This document shows positions 8,360 through 16,198 of a DNA stretch of 64,000 bases, piece after piece (within the stretch, counting starts at the first letter, position 1; each line of letters starts with the position of its first letter). Origin of the DNA: UBA7985 sp002690455 (GTDB taxonomy: Bacteria > Pseudomonadota > Alphaproteobacteria > UBA7985); the NCBI GenBank assembly GCA_965662775.1, contig CBFIIW010000006.1, positions 62,001 to 126,000 of the forward strand, given 5' to 3'. The notes beneath the pieces were generated by a model. It had not been told where the DNA came from. It did no database searches and saw only the letters and a program-made list of their open reading frames with translations. A program made the position numbers and the translations under genes.

Positions 8360-8770
8360 TCAGTCAAACCCCGTCTGAGCTCCGGCTTCGGCCTTGAGTC
8401 GCGGCAGGATGGTATTGCGTTTCCAGCTCAGTGCTGGGTCGTTTTCAAATATCTCGAAGGACAGCAGGAAATGCCCACCCGCCAGACGATCGGCGAAGAA
8501 ACTCTCCGCCACCGCATAAATTTGGTTGCCCGCGCGCTGCTTGTCTTCAAGGGTTCGGCCCGCACCCACATAAGCCTGCATGGCGACGAAGGCGTTTTCC
8601 GGGTGGCGGTCGGCCACGGTCTCATACCGGGCGGGAAAGGCACGAACCCGGACACCCGCGCGGGGGAAAATCCCGGTTTCTGTCATGACCTTCCCAAGCT
8701 GGTCGCACAGGGCCTGCATGTCATAGCTTTGGTCAAGCTGGCCGGAATACTGGATGGACAAATGCGGCAT
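8360..8770 (-). CDS. hpaF: 5-carboxymethyl-2-hydroxymuconate delta-isomerase (HpaF)
   Basis: A 136-aa protein of the CHMI family, related to the tautomerase superfamily. The N-terminal proline after Met (MPHLSIQYSGQL) is the expected catalytic base, and the segment FVAMQAYVGAGRTLEDKQ is typical. It isomerises 5-carboxymethyl-2-hydroxymuconate for the HpaG step. It is the first gene of the minus-strand hpa operon. AGGGA sits 6 bases before the ATG, and a perfect palindrome lies 17-30 bases upstream in the divergent intergenic region shared with the amine oxidase gene. Length matches the family (about 125-140 aa). Confidence 0.92.
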   Translation of the reverse strand: MPHLSIQYSGQLDQSYDMQALCDQLGKVMTETGIFPRAGVRVRAFPARYETVADRHPENAFVAMQAYVGAGRTLEDKQRAGNQIYAVAESFFADRLAGGHFLLSFEIFENDPALSWKRNTILPRLKAEAGAQTGFD

Positions 8771-8786
8771 AAGGTTTCCCTATTTC

Positions 8787-8800
8787 CTTAACATGTTAAG
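8787..8800. promoter_or_regulatory. 14-bp perfect palindrome between hpaF and the amine oxidase gene
   Basis: CTTAACATGTTAAG reads the same on both strands. It lies in the 140-bp intergenic region between divergent hpaF (start 8770) and the amine oxidase (start 8911). Its length, symmetry and nearness to the hpaF start suit a MarR/HpaR operator that could control both directions. This is inference from sequence shape; no second identical copy was noticed near the TRAP promoter. Confidence 0.45.
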
Positions 8801-8910
8801 CATCTCTCGTAGGCGCAGTCAACTGGAAGTGTCTGAGGGGCAGGCGCGGTTCTGCGTTACCGACGAAATGGGTTATCTTGTTCTCAGGTCAGATCAATGG
8901 GGAGAAGCCT

Positions 8911-10287
8911 GTGCCCCGTTCTATCAATGCCAAGACCAACGCCCAGACCAAGCCCCCGATCACGGCACTGAAGTCCAACCACCCGCCTGCTCAAACAGTG
9001 ACCTCACGACGCACGCATCTGCGCCTGCTTGGGGGTGGTGGCATCGCCGGCGTCGGTCTGACAGCTACAGGGCTTACCACTGGGGGGCTGACCGCAGTGC
9101 CCGACCTGGCACGCGCCATCCCGGCTGCCGCGCGTTCAGCCCGTCTGGAAGGCATGATTTTCACGCGATGGCGGGCGGATCCGTGGTCTCAGGGTGCCTA
9201 TTCCTATCTGCCCAAGGGTGTCTCTGCCCGCGACAGGGTCGCGCTCGGGACGCCCGTCGGTCGACGCCTGTACTTCGCCGGTGAAGCCACCGATCGCGAC
9301 TGTCCTGCGACGGTCCATGGCGCGCTACAATCTGGCTGGGACGCCGCTGAAGCCCTTTCTGCCGATGGTCCACAGCGCGGGCGGATCGCTGTGATCGGCG
9401 CAGGCTTCTCCGGTCTCGGCGCAGCGCAAATGCTGAGCAAAGCCGGTTACCAGGTGACGGTGATCGAGGCACGCGACCGGGTTGGCGGCCGCGTACACAC
9501 AGACCGCAGTTTGGGCCTACCACTGGATTTGGGGGCCTCGTGGATCCACGGCACCCGCGGTAATCCCCTAAGCCAGCTGGCGCGTCGTCTTGGAGTGCAG
9601 TGGGTCAACTCTGATTATGACAGCGGTGTACTTCGCGACCGACAGGGACGGCGGCGGCGGATGTACAGCGGACCGGACTGGCTTTACCAGATTGCTGAGG
9701 TCCAGCACGCCTTTGGTGCCGATCCGGCACAACTCGGCCGCGAAGCCTATACCGAAGGCGACTGGTACGGCGGCCCGGATGCTGTCATTCCGGTTGGATA
9801 CGACCAGTTGATCGCCGGGCTAAAAGGTAGTTACCGTCTTTTGACTGGTACGCCAGTGACACGGATCGAATATGGCCCAGATCAAGCCGTGCTCACCACC
9901 GCTGATGGTACCACCACCGGCTTTGAAGCCGTGATTGTGACCGTTCCGTTGGGTGTGCTGAAATCCGGCAGCCTGACCTTTGCTCCCGCCCTGCCTGACT
10001 GGAAACAAGGGGCCATCGATCGCCTTGGTATGGGCTTACTGTCCAAAGTCTGCCTGCGCTTTGACCAGCCATTCTGGGATCCCACAGCCTTCCGCCTGCT
10101 CCATGATGCTGTACCAGGGCGGTTCAACCAATTCGTGAACCTGATGCCAAGCACGGGGTTCCCGGTTCTCGTCGCCTTTCATGGTGGATCAGATGCCGAT
10201 GCGCTGGAACGATTGAGCGATGGAGAAATACAAGCAGAGGCTCTGGCTGCTCTGGATCGAATGTATCCGGCTTCGCTGACGTCTTAG
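8911..10287 (+). CDS. Tat-exported flavin amine oxidase with circularly permuted domain order
   Basis: A 458-aa flavin-containing amine oxidase whose parts are in unusual order. A twin-arginine motif SRRTHL (residues 32-37) and a Gly-rich hydrophobic stretch suggest periplasmic export. Residues about 84-149 hold the segment normally found at the C-terminus of this family: TRWRADPWSQGAYSYLPKG, then YFAGEATDRDCPATVHGAL. Only after that, at residues 158-172, comes the normally N-terminal FAD-binding RIAVIGAGFSGLGAA, followed by ARDRVGGRVHT and the substrate domain; the protein ends at the point where the displaced segment would usually begin. Start is GTG with GGGGAG six bases upstream; an earlier TTG (8878) is unlikely. 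It is divergent from hpaF and overlaps the convergent hpaR-like gene by 4 bp. Oxidation of tyramine or dopamine feeding the hpa route is a contextual guess. Confidence 0.85.
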   Translation: MPRSINAKTNAQTKPPITALKSNHPPAQTVTSRRTHLRLLGGGGIAGVGLTATGLTTGGLTAVPDLARAIPAAARSARLEGMIFTRWRADPWSQGAYSYLPKGVSARDRVALGTPVGRRLYFAGEATDRDCPATVHGALQSGWDAAEALSADGPQRGRIAVIGAGFSGLGAAQMLSKAGYQVTVIEARDRVGGRVHTDRSLGLPLDLGASWIHGTRGNPLSQLARRLGVQWVNSDYDSGVLRDRQGRRRRMYSGPDWLYQIAEVQHAFGADPAQLGREAYTEGDWYGGPDAVIPVGYDQLIAGLKGSYRLLTGTPVTRIEYGPDQAVLTTADGTTTGFEAVIVTVPLGVLKSGSLTFAPALPDWKQGAIDRLGMGLLSKVCLRFDQPFWDPTAFRLLHDAVPGRFNQFVNLMPSTGFPVLVAFHGGSDADALERLSDGEIQAEALAALDRMYPASLTS

Positions 10288-10742
10288 TGATCTTTCGAAC
10301 CCGTATCCTCGGGCGTGTCTGTTAGTTCTTCGAGCAAATTAAGGATGGTCTCAATCTTCTCCGCGCCCAATCGTGATTCCAATTGCATCAGTATCCGCGC
10401 TGAACGCGCCGCATACTGGTTCAGGATGTCCCGGCCAGCGGCAGTAATCGCGATAACGGTCTTGCGCCGGTCCAGTTCGTCCTCCCGCCGCAGGACCAGA
10501 CCGTCCTGCTCCATGGACTTCAGAATTCGGGACAGGCTGGGCAGATGCAGGCAGGCCTCCCGCGCAATTACGGTCGGTTCATTTTCCCCGGCTTCTTCGA
10601 GCACGCGCAGAACGCGCCACTTCTGCTCCGTCACGCCGCTGTCAGCGAGCATGGCGCGGATCGGCTCCATCACGTGCTCACGCGCCCGCAAAAGAGCAAT
10701 GGGCAAAGATCGCCGGGTTTTGCGAAAACCACCGCCTGTCAT
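10284..10742 (-). CDS. hpaR: HpaR-like MarR regulator
   Basis: A 152-aa MarR-family protein that fits the homoprotocatechuate regulator HpaR pattern: RSLPIALLRAREHVMEPIRAML, then VTEQKWRVLRVLEEAGE, the helix CLHLPSLSRILKSMEQDGLV, and the wing DELDRRKTVIAITAAG. HpaR represses hpa genes and is relieved by 4-hydroxyphenylacetate-type ligands in enteric bacteria. The start is ATG 10742, preceded by AAGGA at good spacing; a longer frame to 10778 exists but is less likely. The stop overlaps the convergent amine oxidase stop by 4 bp. It is divergent from the TRAP operon, so it may control that operon as well as hpaF-onward. The symbol rests on family resemblance and location. Confidence 0.85.
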   Translation of the reverse strand: MTGGGFRKTRRSLPIALLRAREHVMEPIRAMLADSGVTEQKWRVLRVLEEAGENEPTVIAREACLHLPSLSRILKSMEQDGLVLRREDELDRRKTVIAITAAGRDILNQYAARSARILMQLESRLGAEKIETILNLLEELTDTPEDTGSKDH

Positions 10743-10956
10743 ACGACAGTCCTTAAAGGATGTTGGAGGTCGTGACAAAGTAAATGGAATCGCCGGTCCC
10801 TGACGGGCTAAAAAAGTGCGGCCTTCATTGATGCGTTAAATTCAGGTATTGAGCTGTCACAGTTTGACTGCGTCCAAGAGCTGCGCGATAAAATTTCTGA
10901 TCTTTTGGCGATCATCCTTTAAATTCGTCTGAACGTGAGTTTTGCGAGGAAACCTG

Positions 10957-11541
10957 ATGCTGATGTTCTTCCGGACCATCGCTGTCGTGAATTCAAGTCT
11001 GCTTTGGGTTGGTCGTCAATTGGCGTGGGTTGCGCTCGCCCTGATGGTAACCGTCATCTTGGCACAGGTCTTTTTCCGTTACGTCCTCAACAATGCCCTG
11101 CCATGGCCGGATGAAGCGGCCCGCTTCCTGATGCTGTGGATGACAGCGCTGATCGCGCCCGCGGCTTTCCGGACGGGTGGTTTTGTTTCGATCACTATGC
11201 TCGCCGATCTCATTGGACAGCGCCTTGCACAGGTGTTGAGCTGCATACTCCTCGCAATGTCGCTCGCGGTTCTGGTGGTTGCGATTGAGCATGGCCAAAA
11301 CCACACCTTCGGCTTTGGCGGCAAGTTCGACAGCTCCTCACTGCGGATCCCGCTGAACTGGGTTGGCGGCGAGGTTGTGAAAGTCAAACTTCGGTACATG
11401 TACGGATCGCTGCTGGTCTGTGTCATCCTGATGATCCTGGTGAACACCGAGCTGTTGCTGCGCTCGCTCGCATCTCTGGTGCGGCCCGGTCTGCGGCTGC
11501 CCGAGATCAATGCCTTCGATTCCAAAGTGGAGGCAAGCTAA
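10957..11541 (+). CDS. dctQ: TRAP transporter small permease (DctQ)
   Basis: A 194-aa membrane protein with four predicted hydrophobic helices: about residues 15-40 (LAWVALALMVTVILAQVFF), 45-70 (FLMLWMTALIAPAAF), 85-110 and 145-165. The motif LPWPDEAARFLMLWM is the hallmark of TRAP small subunits (DctQ family). It pairs with the large permease in the inner membrane to drive Na+-coupled uptake of substrate delivered by the periplasmic binding protein. Start is ATG 10957 with GCGAGGA upstream; the frame also contains a TTG 15 bases earlier. dctM follows immediately with no gap. Upstream is a roughly 210-bp divergent region with hpaR. Confidence 0.92.
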   Translation: MLMFFRTIAVVNSSLLWVGRQLAWVALALMVTVILAQVFFRYVLNNALPWPDEAARFLMLWMTALIAPAAFRTGGFVSITMLADLIGQRLAQVLSCILLAMSLAVLVVAIEHGQNHTFGFGGKFDSSSLRIPLNWVGGEVVKVKLRYMYGSLLVCVILMILVNTELLLRSLASLVRPGLRLPEINAFDSKVEAS

Positions 11542-13038
11542 GTGCTCGTCTTTTTCCTTCCTGTTTTCCTGCTGCTACTGCTGGTCGGTCTTCCGGTATT
11601 TTTTGCCTTGCTGCTTGCGCCGGGTTTCCTGCTCGCCCTCAATGGTCAGGAGCGCGACCTCGCCCTGCTATACCGCAACGTCTACAACGGCATGGACAGC
11701 TTTCCGTTGATGGCCCTTCCCTTCTTCGTGCTCGCCGGCGAGCTGATGAACCGGGGCGGGATCACCATCCGCCTTGTCGAGTTCAGCCAGGCGCTGATGG
11801 GGCATCTGCGCGGGGGCCTCGCCCACGTCAACATCCTGAGTTCGATCCTGTTCGCAGGGCTTTCCGGCTCGGCCGTGGCAGACACCTCGGCGCTGGGATC
11901 GACGCTGATACCCGCGATGGAAAAGAACGGTTACACCCGCCGCTTTGCCGCTGCGATCACGGCTGCGAGCTCGGTTATCGGGCCGATCATTCCGCCCTCA
12001 GGCATTATGATCATCTACGCTTACGTCATGGGTGAAAGCGTTGCAGCGCTGTTCCTCGCCGGTATCGTTCCGGGGATCCTCGTGGGGCTTGGCCTGATGG
12101 TCGTGGTTCGGCTGATGGCGGATGTCTACGACCTGCCCAAGGCCCAGCGGATCGTCACCCCGAACCAGACTATTTCGCCGGTTGAACACTGGGTTTCCTT
12201 CATTCTGCTCCGGCTCAACCTCGCTGCCCTGCTGCTTGCGCTGTTCAACCTGGTCAACAGCCTGCAGGCCGGGGCCACGGGCGCCAAACTGGTGGTCAAC
12301 GGCTGGGTCGTGTTCGGGATCGGCGTGTTGCTCGCTCACGGCATCCTGCTGCTGATGCGCAGAACGGTCGGCAACGATTTCAGGATGATCTGCAAGAAGG
12401 CCGTCGCGCCCCTGCAAACGCCGATCATCATCCTCGGCGGCATCCTGCTGGGCGTGTTCACCCCGACTGAGGCCTCGGCGATTGCGGTCGCCTACGCGCT
12501 TTTCATCTCGCTGATCGTGCTGCGAAGCCTGCGACTGGCCGATTTGCCGCGCATTCTTGCGCGCGCGGCCTTCGCCTCGGCGTCGGTCTTGCTGCTCGTG
12601 GGTGCAGCGGTTGCCTTTAAGACCGTGGTCAGCCTGAGCCGGGCGCCCGAGCAGATGACAATCTTCATGCTCAGCCTGACTGAAAATCCGCTTATCCTGC
12701 TGTTCCTTATCAACGTCCTGCTGTTCTTTGTCGGGATGTTTCTTGATGCCGGACCGGCGATCATCATTCTGGGGCCTATTCTGGGCCCGGTTTTCATCGA
12801 TCTCGGCGTGGATCCTATACATTTTGCAATAATAATGTCCGTGAACCTTACAGTAGGTCTCGCCACGCCGCCCATGGGTCTGGTACTATTTGTCGCGTCA
12901 TCTGTTTCGGGAGAGAAGATTGAAACGATTTCAAGAGCCATCCTGCCTTTCCTGGCAGTAGAGGTTGTCGTGATCTTTCTGATCACTTTCATCCCGGCTC
13001 TCTCAATGACGATCCCGCGCCTTACCGGGTTCGCCTAG
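11542..13038 (+). CDS. dctM: TRAP transporter large permease (DctM)
   Basis: A 498-aa polytopic inner-membrane protein of the DctM family with about 12-13 hydrophobic segments. Family signatures include FPLMALPFFVLAGELMNRGGI, ILFAGLSGSAVADTSALGS, AAITAASSVIGPIIPPSG and the C-terminal VNLTVGLATPPMGLVLFVASS. It forms the transport channel of the tripartite transporter. The start is GTG directly after the dctQ stop; GGAGG is 7-10 bases upstream inside dctQ. dctP follows 33 bp later. An insertion of extra hydrophobic sequence around residues 215-275 makes it longer than the usual 425-440 aa, a feature of one DctM subgroup. Confidence 0.93.
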   Translation: MLVFFLPVFLLLLLVGLPVFFALLLAPGFLLALNGQERDLALLYRNVYNGMDSFPLMALPFFVLAGELMNRGGITIRLVEFSQALMGHLRGGLAHVNILSSILFAGLSGSAVADTSALGSTLIPAMEKNGYTRRFAAAITAASSVIGPIIPPSGIMIIYAYVMGESVAALFLAGIVPGILVGLGLMVVVRLMADVYDLPKAQRIVTPNQTISPVEHWVSFILLRLNLAALLLALFNLVNSLQAGATGAKLVVNGWVVFGIGVLLAHGILLLMRRTVGNDFRMICKKAVAPLQTPIIILGGILLGVFTPTEASAIAVAYALFISLIVLRSLRLADLPRILARAAFASASVLLLVGAAVAFKTVVSLSRAPEQMTIFMLSLTENPLILLFLINVLLFFVGMFLDAGPAIIILGPILGPVFIDLGVDPIHFAIIMSVNLTVGLATPPMGLVLFVASSVSGEKIETISRAILPFLAVEVVVIFLITFIPALSMTIPRLTGFA

Positions 13039-13071
13039 AGGACGTAAGCTAAACATCACAATCAGGAGGAA

Positions 13072-14133
13072 ATGATGTTGAAAATGACTATCAAAGCCAT
13101 GATGGCTGCAGCGGCCCTGATGGGCGTTGCGCTCGCGGCAAATGCGCAGGATTACACCATCCGCGCCACTGCGAACTCCAACGAGAACGATGAAGACTAT
13201 GACGGTCTGATCGTCTTTAAGAACTTCGTTGAAAGCGCGTCCAACGGCGCCATTGAAGTTGAATTGTTCATCGGCACCCAGCTTTGCTCCAACGGTGCAG
13301 AGTGTCTGCAGGGCGTCGCTGACGGCTCAATCGACGTGTATATTTCGACCTCCGGCGGTGCTGCAGGTATTTTCCCGTACGTTCAGGTTTTGGATCTTCC
13401 CTACCTGATGTCCGGTGACCGTGTAGCCGAAGCCGTTCTGGCTGGTGATTTCACCCGTAAGATGCGCGACATGGCGCTGGCAGATTCCGATGGTGCCATC
13501 CGTCTGATGACCATCGGTAACACCGGTGGCTGGCGTAACTTTGCCAACACCAAGCGTGTTGTGCAGAGCCCTTCCGATCTCGCTGGCCTGAAGATCCGTA
13601 CCGTTGTTGCTGACCTTCCGCAGGAACTGGTCCGTGCCCTCGGTGCTTCCCCGACGCCAATTCCATGGCCTGAGTTGTTCACGTCCTTCCAGACCGGTGT
13701 TGTCGAAGGTTCCAAGAACGGCATCACCGACATCATGGGCATGAAGTTCCCTGATGCTGGCCTGCAGTACGTGACCCTCGACGGCCACGCGTACATGGGT
13801 GCTCTGTGGTGGATGAACAACGAGAAGTTTATGTCTATGCCTGAAGATCTACGTCGTGTCGTTGTCGATGGCTTTGCTGACCTACAGCAAGCAACCTTTG
13901 CTTCGCCAAAGCGCAAGTCCATCCAGGCATACGCTGACTTCGTTGCTGGCGGTGGCTCGCTCTACGTGCCAACCCCGGCGGAGAAGGCTGAATTCCGTGA
14001 AGCCGCTGCACCGGTCTACGACTGGTTCAGGGCCAACGTCCAGGGTGGTGGTGAAATCTTCGACGCTATGGTTTCTGCCGTAGCCGAAGCTGAAGCTGAC
14101 ATTGCCTCTGGCATGGCGTCCGACCTGAACTAA
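13072..14133 (+). CDS. dctP: TRAP transporter periplasmic substrate-binding protein (DctP)
   Basis: A 353-aa DctP-family solute-binding protein. A signal peptide with hydrophobic core AAAALMGVALAANAQ is cleaved around residue 25. Typical features are LSDLAGLKIRT-like PSDLAGLKIRTVVADLPQELVRALGASPTPIPWPEL (the arginine that usually salt-bridges a carboxylate substrate is in KIRT) and FTSFQTGVVEGSKNG. This suggests a carboxylate ligand, which would fit a hydroxyphenylacetate-type substrate given the neighbouring hpaR and hpa operon; that link is inference. A strong AGGAGGAA Shine-Dalgarno precedes ATG 13072. It is the third gene of the operon and is followed by a strong hairpin terminator. Confidence 0.93.
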   Translation: MMLKMTIKAMMAAAALMGVALAANAQDYTIRATANSNENDEDYDGLIVFKNFVESASNGAIEVELFIGTQLCSNGAECLQGVADGSIDVYISTSGGAAGIFPYVQVLDLPYLMSGDRVAEAVLAGDFTRKMRDMALADSDGAIRLMTIGNTGGWRNFANTKRVVQSPSDLAGLKIRTVVADLPQELVRALGASPTPIPWPELFTSFQTGVVEGSKNGITDIMGMKFPDAGLQYVTLDGHAYMGALWWMNNEKFMSMPEDLRRVVVDGFADLQQATFASPKRKSIQAYADFVAGGGSLYVPTPAEKAEFREAAAPVYDWFRANVQGGGEIFDAMVSAVAEAEADIASGMASDLN

Positions 14134-14194
14134 TGTCTGGCTCATGTCAGAATTAACGGGTCGGGTTCAGTCAAATCTGAGTCGGCCTGTTATA

Positions 14195-14231
14195 AAAAAA
14201 AAGGGGGGGTTCGTTCGCGAACCCCCTTTTT
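14195..14231. terminator. Bidirectional intrinsic terminator between dctP and the Sel1 gene
   Basis: A G5TTCG/CGAAC5 stem closes a TTCG loop (14205-14226). The stem is flanked by an A-tract on the left and a T-tract on the right, so a U-run follows it in either direction. It can end the TRAP operon on the plus strand and the Sel1 gene on the minus strand. Confidence 0.88.
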
Positions 14232-14270
14232 CGTTGGTGCACTCTGAAGAGTCGCGTGCTGGCTTTCAGA

Positions 14271-14759
14271 TCAGCGGAACGGGTAGAGCCAGCCTCGATA
14301 ATCGTCGATCAATATGTGGGCATATTCGATTTCTTCTCGGGTCATCTTCTTGACGACTTCTTCCTGCGAGATTGCCGCATCGGGGTCTCCACCAATTGCA
14401 GAAAGAACGTACCAAGTGTAAGCTCGAACCAAATCGGGGGCGGGTAAGCCACGCCCGACTTCGTAGTACCAACCGATCCCGGATTGGGCGCCAGCATGTC
14501 CTTTGAGCGAAGCTCGCAAATACCATTCGAACGCGCGGACATCGTCCCGCTCGACGCCCAGTCCAAGCGCGTACATGACTCCGATCAGCTCCTCCGCTTC
14601 GGCATTTCCCGACCGAGCAGCCGGAAGCAGTTCGGTCATAGCCGCCTCATAGGCCTTTGCGTCCATCAGATCGCGCGCCTTTTCCAGTTCGGCGACAGCC
14701 AAACCAGCAGTAAACGGCAGGAACATCACAGTAGTCAGAAACAGGCGAAGGGAGTTCAT
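14271..14759 (-). CDS. Small exported Sel1-repeat protein
   Basis: A 162-aa protein with a signal peptide (core LFLTTVMFLPFTAGLAVA, cleavage near residue 23) followed by two to three Sel1/TPR-like repeats, for example AEAEELIGVMYALGLGVERD and AGAQSGIGWYYEVGRGL. Sel1 repeats mediate protein contacts, often in the periplasm. The ATG at 14759 overlaps the candidate start of the divergent cytochrome peroxidase gene, leaving no intergenic DNA, so its promoter would lie inside that gene. No strong Shine-Dalgarno is visible. Partner unknown. Confidence 0.75.
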   Translation of the reverse strand: MNSLRLFLTTVMFLPFTAGLAVAELEKARDLMDAKAYEAAMTELLPAARSGNAEAEELIGVMYALGLGVERDDVRAFEWYLRASLKGHAGAQSGIGWYYEVGRGLPAPDLVRAYTWYVLSAIGGDPDAAISQEEVVKKMTREEIEYAHILIDDYRGWLYPFR

Positions 14760-14762
14760 GGT

Positions 14763-16109
14763 CTGGGGGGCCTTTGGCTCGTTGTCGTCAGTTTAGCCAT
14801 GGGGCTGGCGGGCGTTACGCAGACAGCGTCGGCCCAGTCCGACGGACTGGATCTGCCCCCTGCCCTGACGGCAGATAGCTTTCATCCGGTTGACCCGGCT
14901 CGCGTTCGGATCGGCCAACTTCTGTTCTTCGACCCGATCTTATCGGGAAATCGTAACATTTCCTGTGCGACATGTCATAACCCGAACCACGGTACGACAG
15001 ATGGGTTGAGCCTCGGCATCGGAGAAGGCGGAAAGGGCGTTAGCATAAACCGCACACCGGGCACCGGCGCGGATCGTATCAAGAAGCGTATTCCTCGCAA
15101 TGCACCTGCACTCTGGAACCTTGGTGCCTTGGAAATCCGTCAGATGTTTCACGATGGACGCGTCACCCATTCATCTGACTATGACAATGACTTCGCCACA
15201 CCGGCTCAGGAGTGGTTGCCAGAGGGACTTTCCGGTTTGCTCGCGGTACAGGCCTTGTTTCCGATGACCGCTCAATTTGAGATGGCTGGCGATCCGGCGG
15301 AAAACCAAGTAGCGGGCGCAGCCTATTCCAGAATTGACGAAGTGTGGCCCATCATCGCAAAGCGCATCCGTGTCATTCCGGCATACTCGGACCTGTTCAT
15401 ACAGGCGTACGACGACGTGGATGACCCGCTCGACATTACCATCACGCACGTGGCCAATGCTTTGGCCGACTTCCAGAATTTTGAGTTTCAGAGCTATGAC
15501 AGCCGGTTTGATGGCTATCTCGGTGGCGATCTCAACGCACTGAATGATTCAGAAAAAGAAGGTATGGCCCTCTTCTTCGGCAAGGCCGGATGCGCCGGTT
15601 GTCACTCGGGCCCGCTGCTGACCGATCATGACTTCCACGCGCTGATGTTGCCTCACTTCGGACCAGGACGAACGCGCATTTGGGATACGATCGTTCGCGA
15701 TGTTGGCCGGATGAGCTTTACCGACAGGCTGGAAGATGCCTATCGCTTCCGCACACCCTCTTTGCGCAATGTCGCGCTGACAGGCCCCTACGGACACAAC
15801 GGTGCTTATGCCTCGTTGGAAGCCATGGTGCGTCACCATCTCAACCCGCGAGAGAGTTTTGAGACCTGGACCCCTGATAACCTTATTCTTCCCGAAGTCC
15901 CCTGGCTCGCCCATGCTGACTTTCTGGCCTTTGAAGATCGGCTGGAACGCGCCCGATTGAGCGCGCAACTCGATATCGAGCCAAAGAACCTGAGCGACGA
16001 AGAAATCGATCAACTCGTCAGCTTCCTCGGAGCACTGACCGGCGAAGCGTCAACGCAAGGAAGACTGGGTCGCCCCTCGGCTGTCCCCAGTGGTCTGCCC
16101 ATCGACTAA
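14763..16109 (+). CDS. Diheme cytochrome c peroxidase (MauG/BCCP family), 5' end uncertain
   Basis: A roughly 449-codon diheme c-type cytochrome of the bacterial cytochrome c peroxidase/MauG family. Heme motifs CATCH (coding bases from 14964) and CAGCH (from 15591) are both intact, and the family segments RNAPALWNLG, FHDGRV and RFRTPSLRNVALTGPYGHNG are present. An export signal (LWLVVVSLAMGLAG ... TASA) precedes the mature protein, so it acts in the periplasm. The reading frame has no normal start before the signal: in-frame choices are CTG 14763 or ATG 14799, which cuts the signal. ATG 14758 would give a perfect signal peptide if the six-G run 14765-14770 had one more G, so a frameshift or sequencing error is possible. 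Function call is firm; the start is not. Confidence 0.85.
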   Translation: MGGLWLVVVSLAMGLAGVTQTASAQSDGLDLPPALTADSFHPVDPARVRIGQLLFFDPILSGNRNISCATCHNPNHGTTDGLSLGIGEGGKGVSINRTPGTGADRIKKRIPRNAPALWNLGALEIRQMFHDGRVTHSSDYDNDFATPAQEWLPEGLSGLLAVQALFPMTAQFEMAGDPAENQVAGAAYSRIDEVWPIIAKRIRVIPAYSDLFIQAYDDVDDPLDITITHVANALADFQNFEFQSYDSRFDGYLGGDLNALNDSEKEGMALFFGKAGCAGCHSGPLLTDHDFHALMLPHFGPGRTRIWDTIVRDVGRMSFTDRLEDAYRFRTPSLRNVALTGPYGHNGAYASLEAMVRHHLNPRESFETWTPDNLILPEVPWLAHADFLAFEDRLERARLSAQLDIEPKNLSDEEIDQLVSFLGALTGEASTQGRLGRPSAVPSGLPID

Positions 16110-16198
16110 GCAATTCGCAAAAAACCCTGCCGGCAACCAGGAGCGTGCTGCCCCTCGGCCTGGGTTGACCACCTCAAACATTCGCATAAGCTCCCGGT

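Noticed and set aside
11998..12822. Minus-strand 274-aa Gln/Asp/His-rich frame
   Set aside because: Antisense to dctM; the repetitive polar composition mirrors hydrophobic codons on the other strand.
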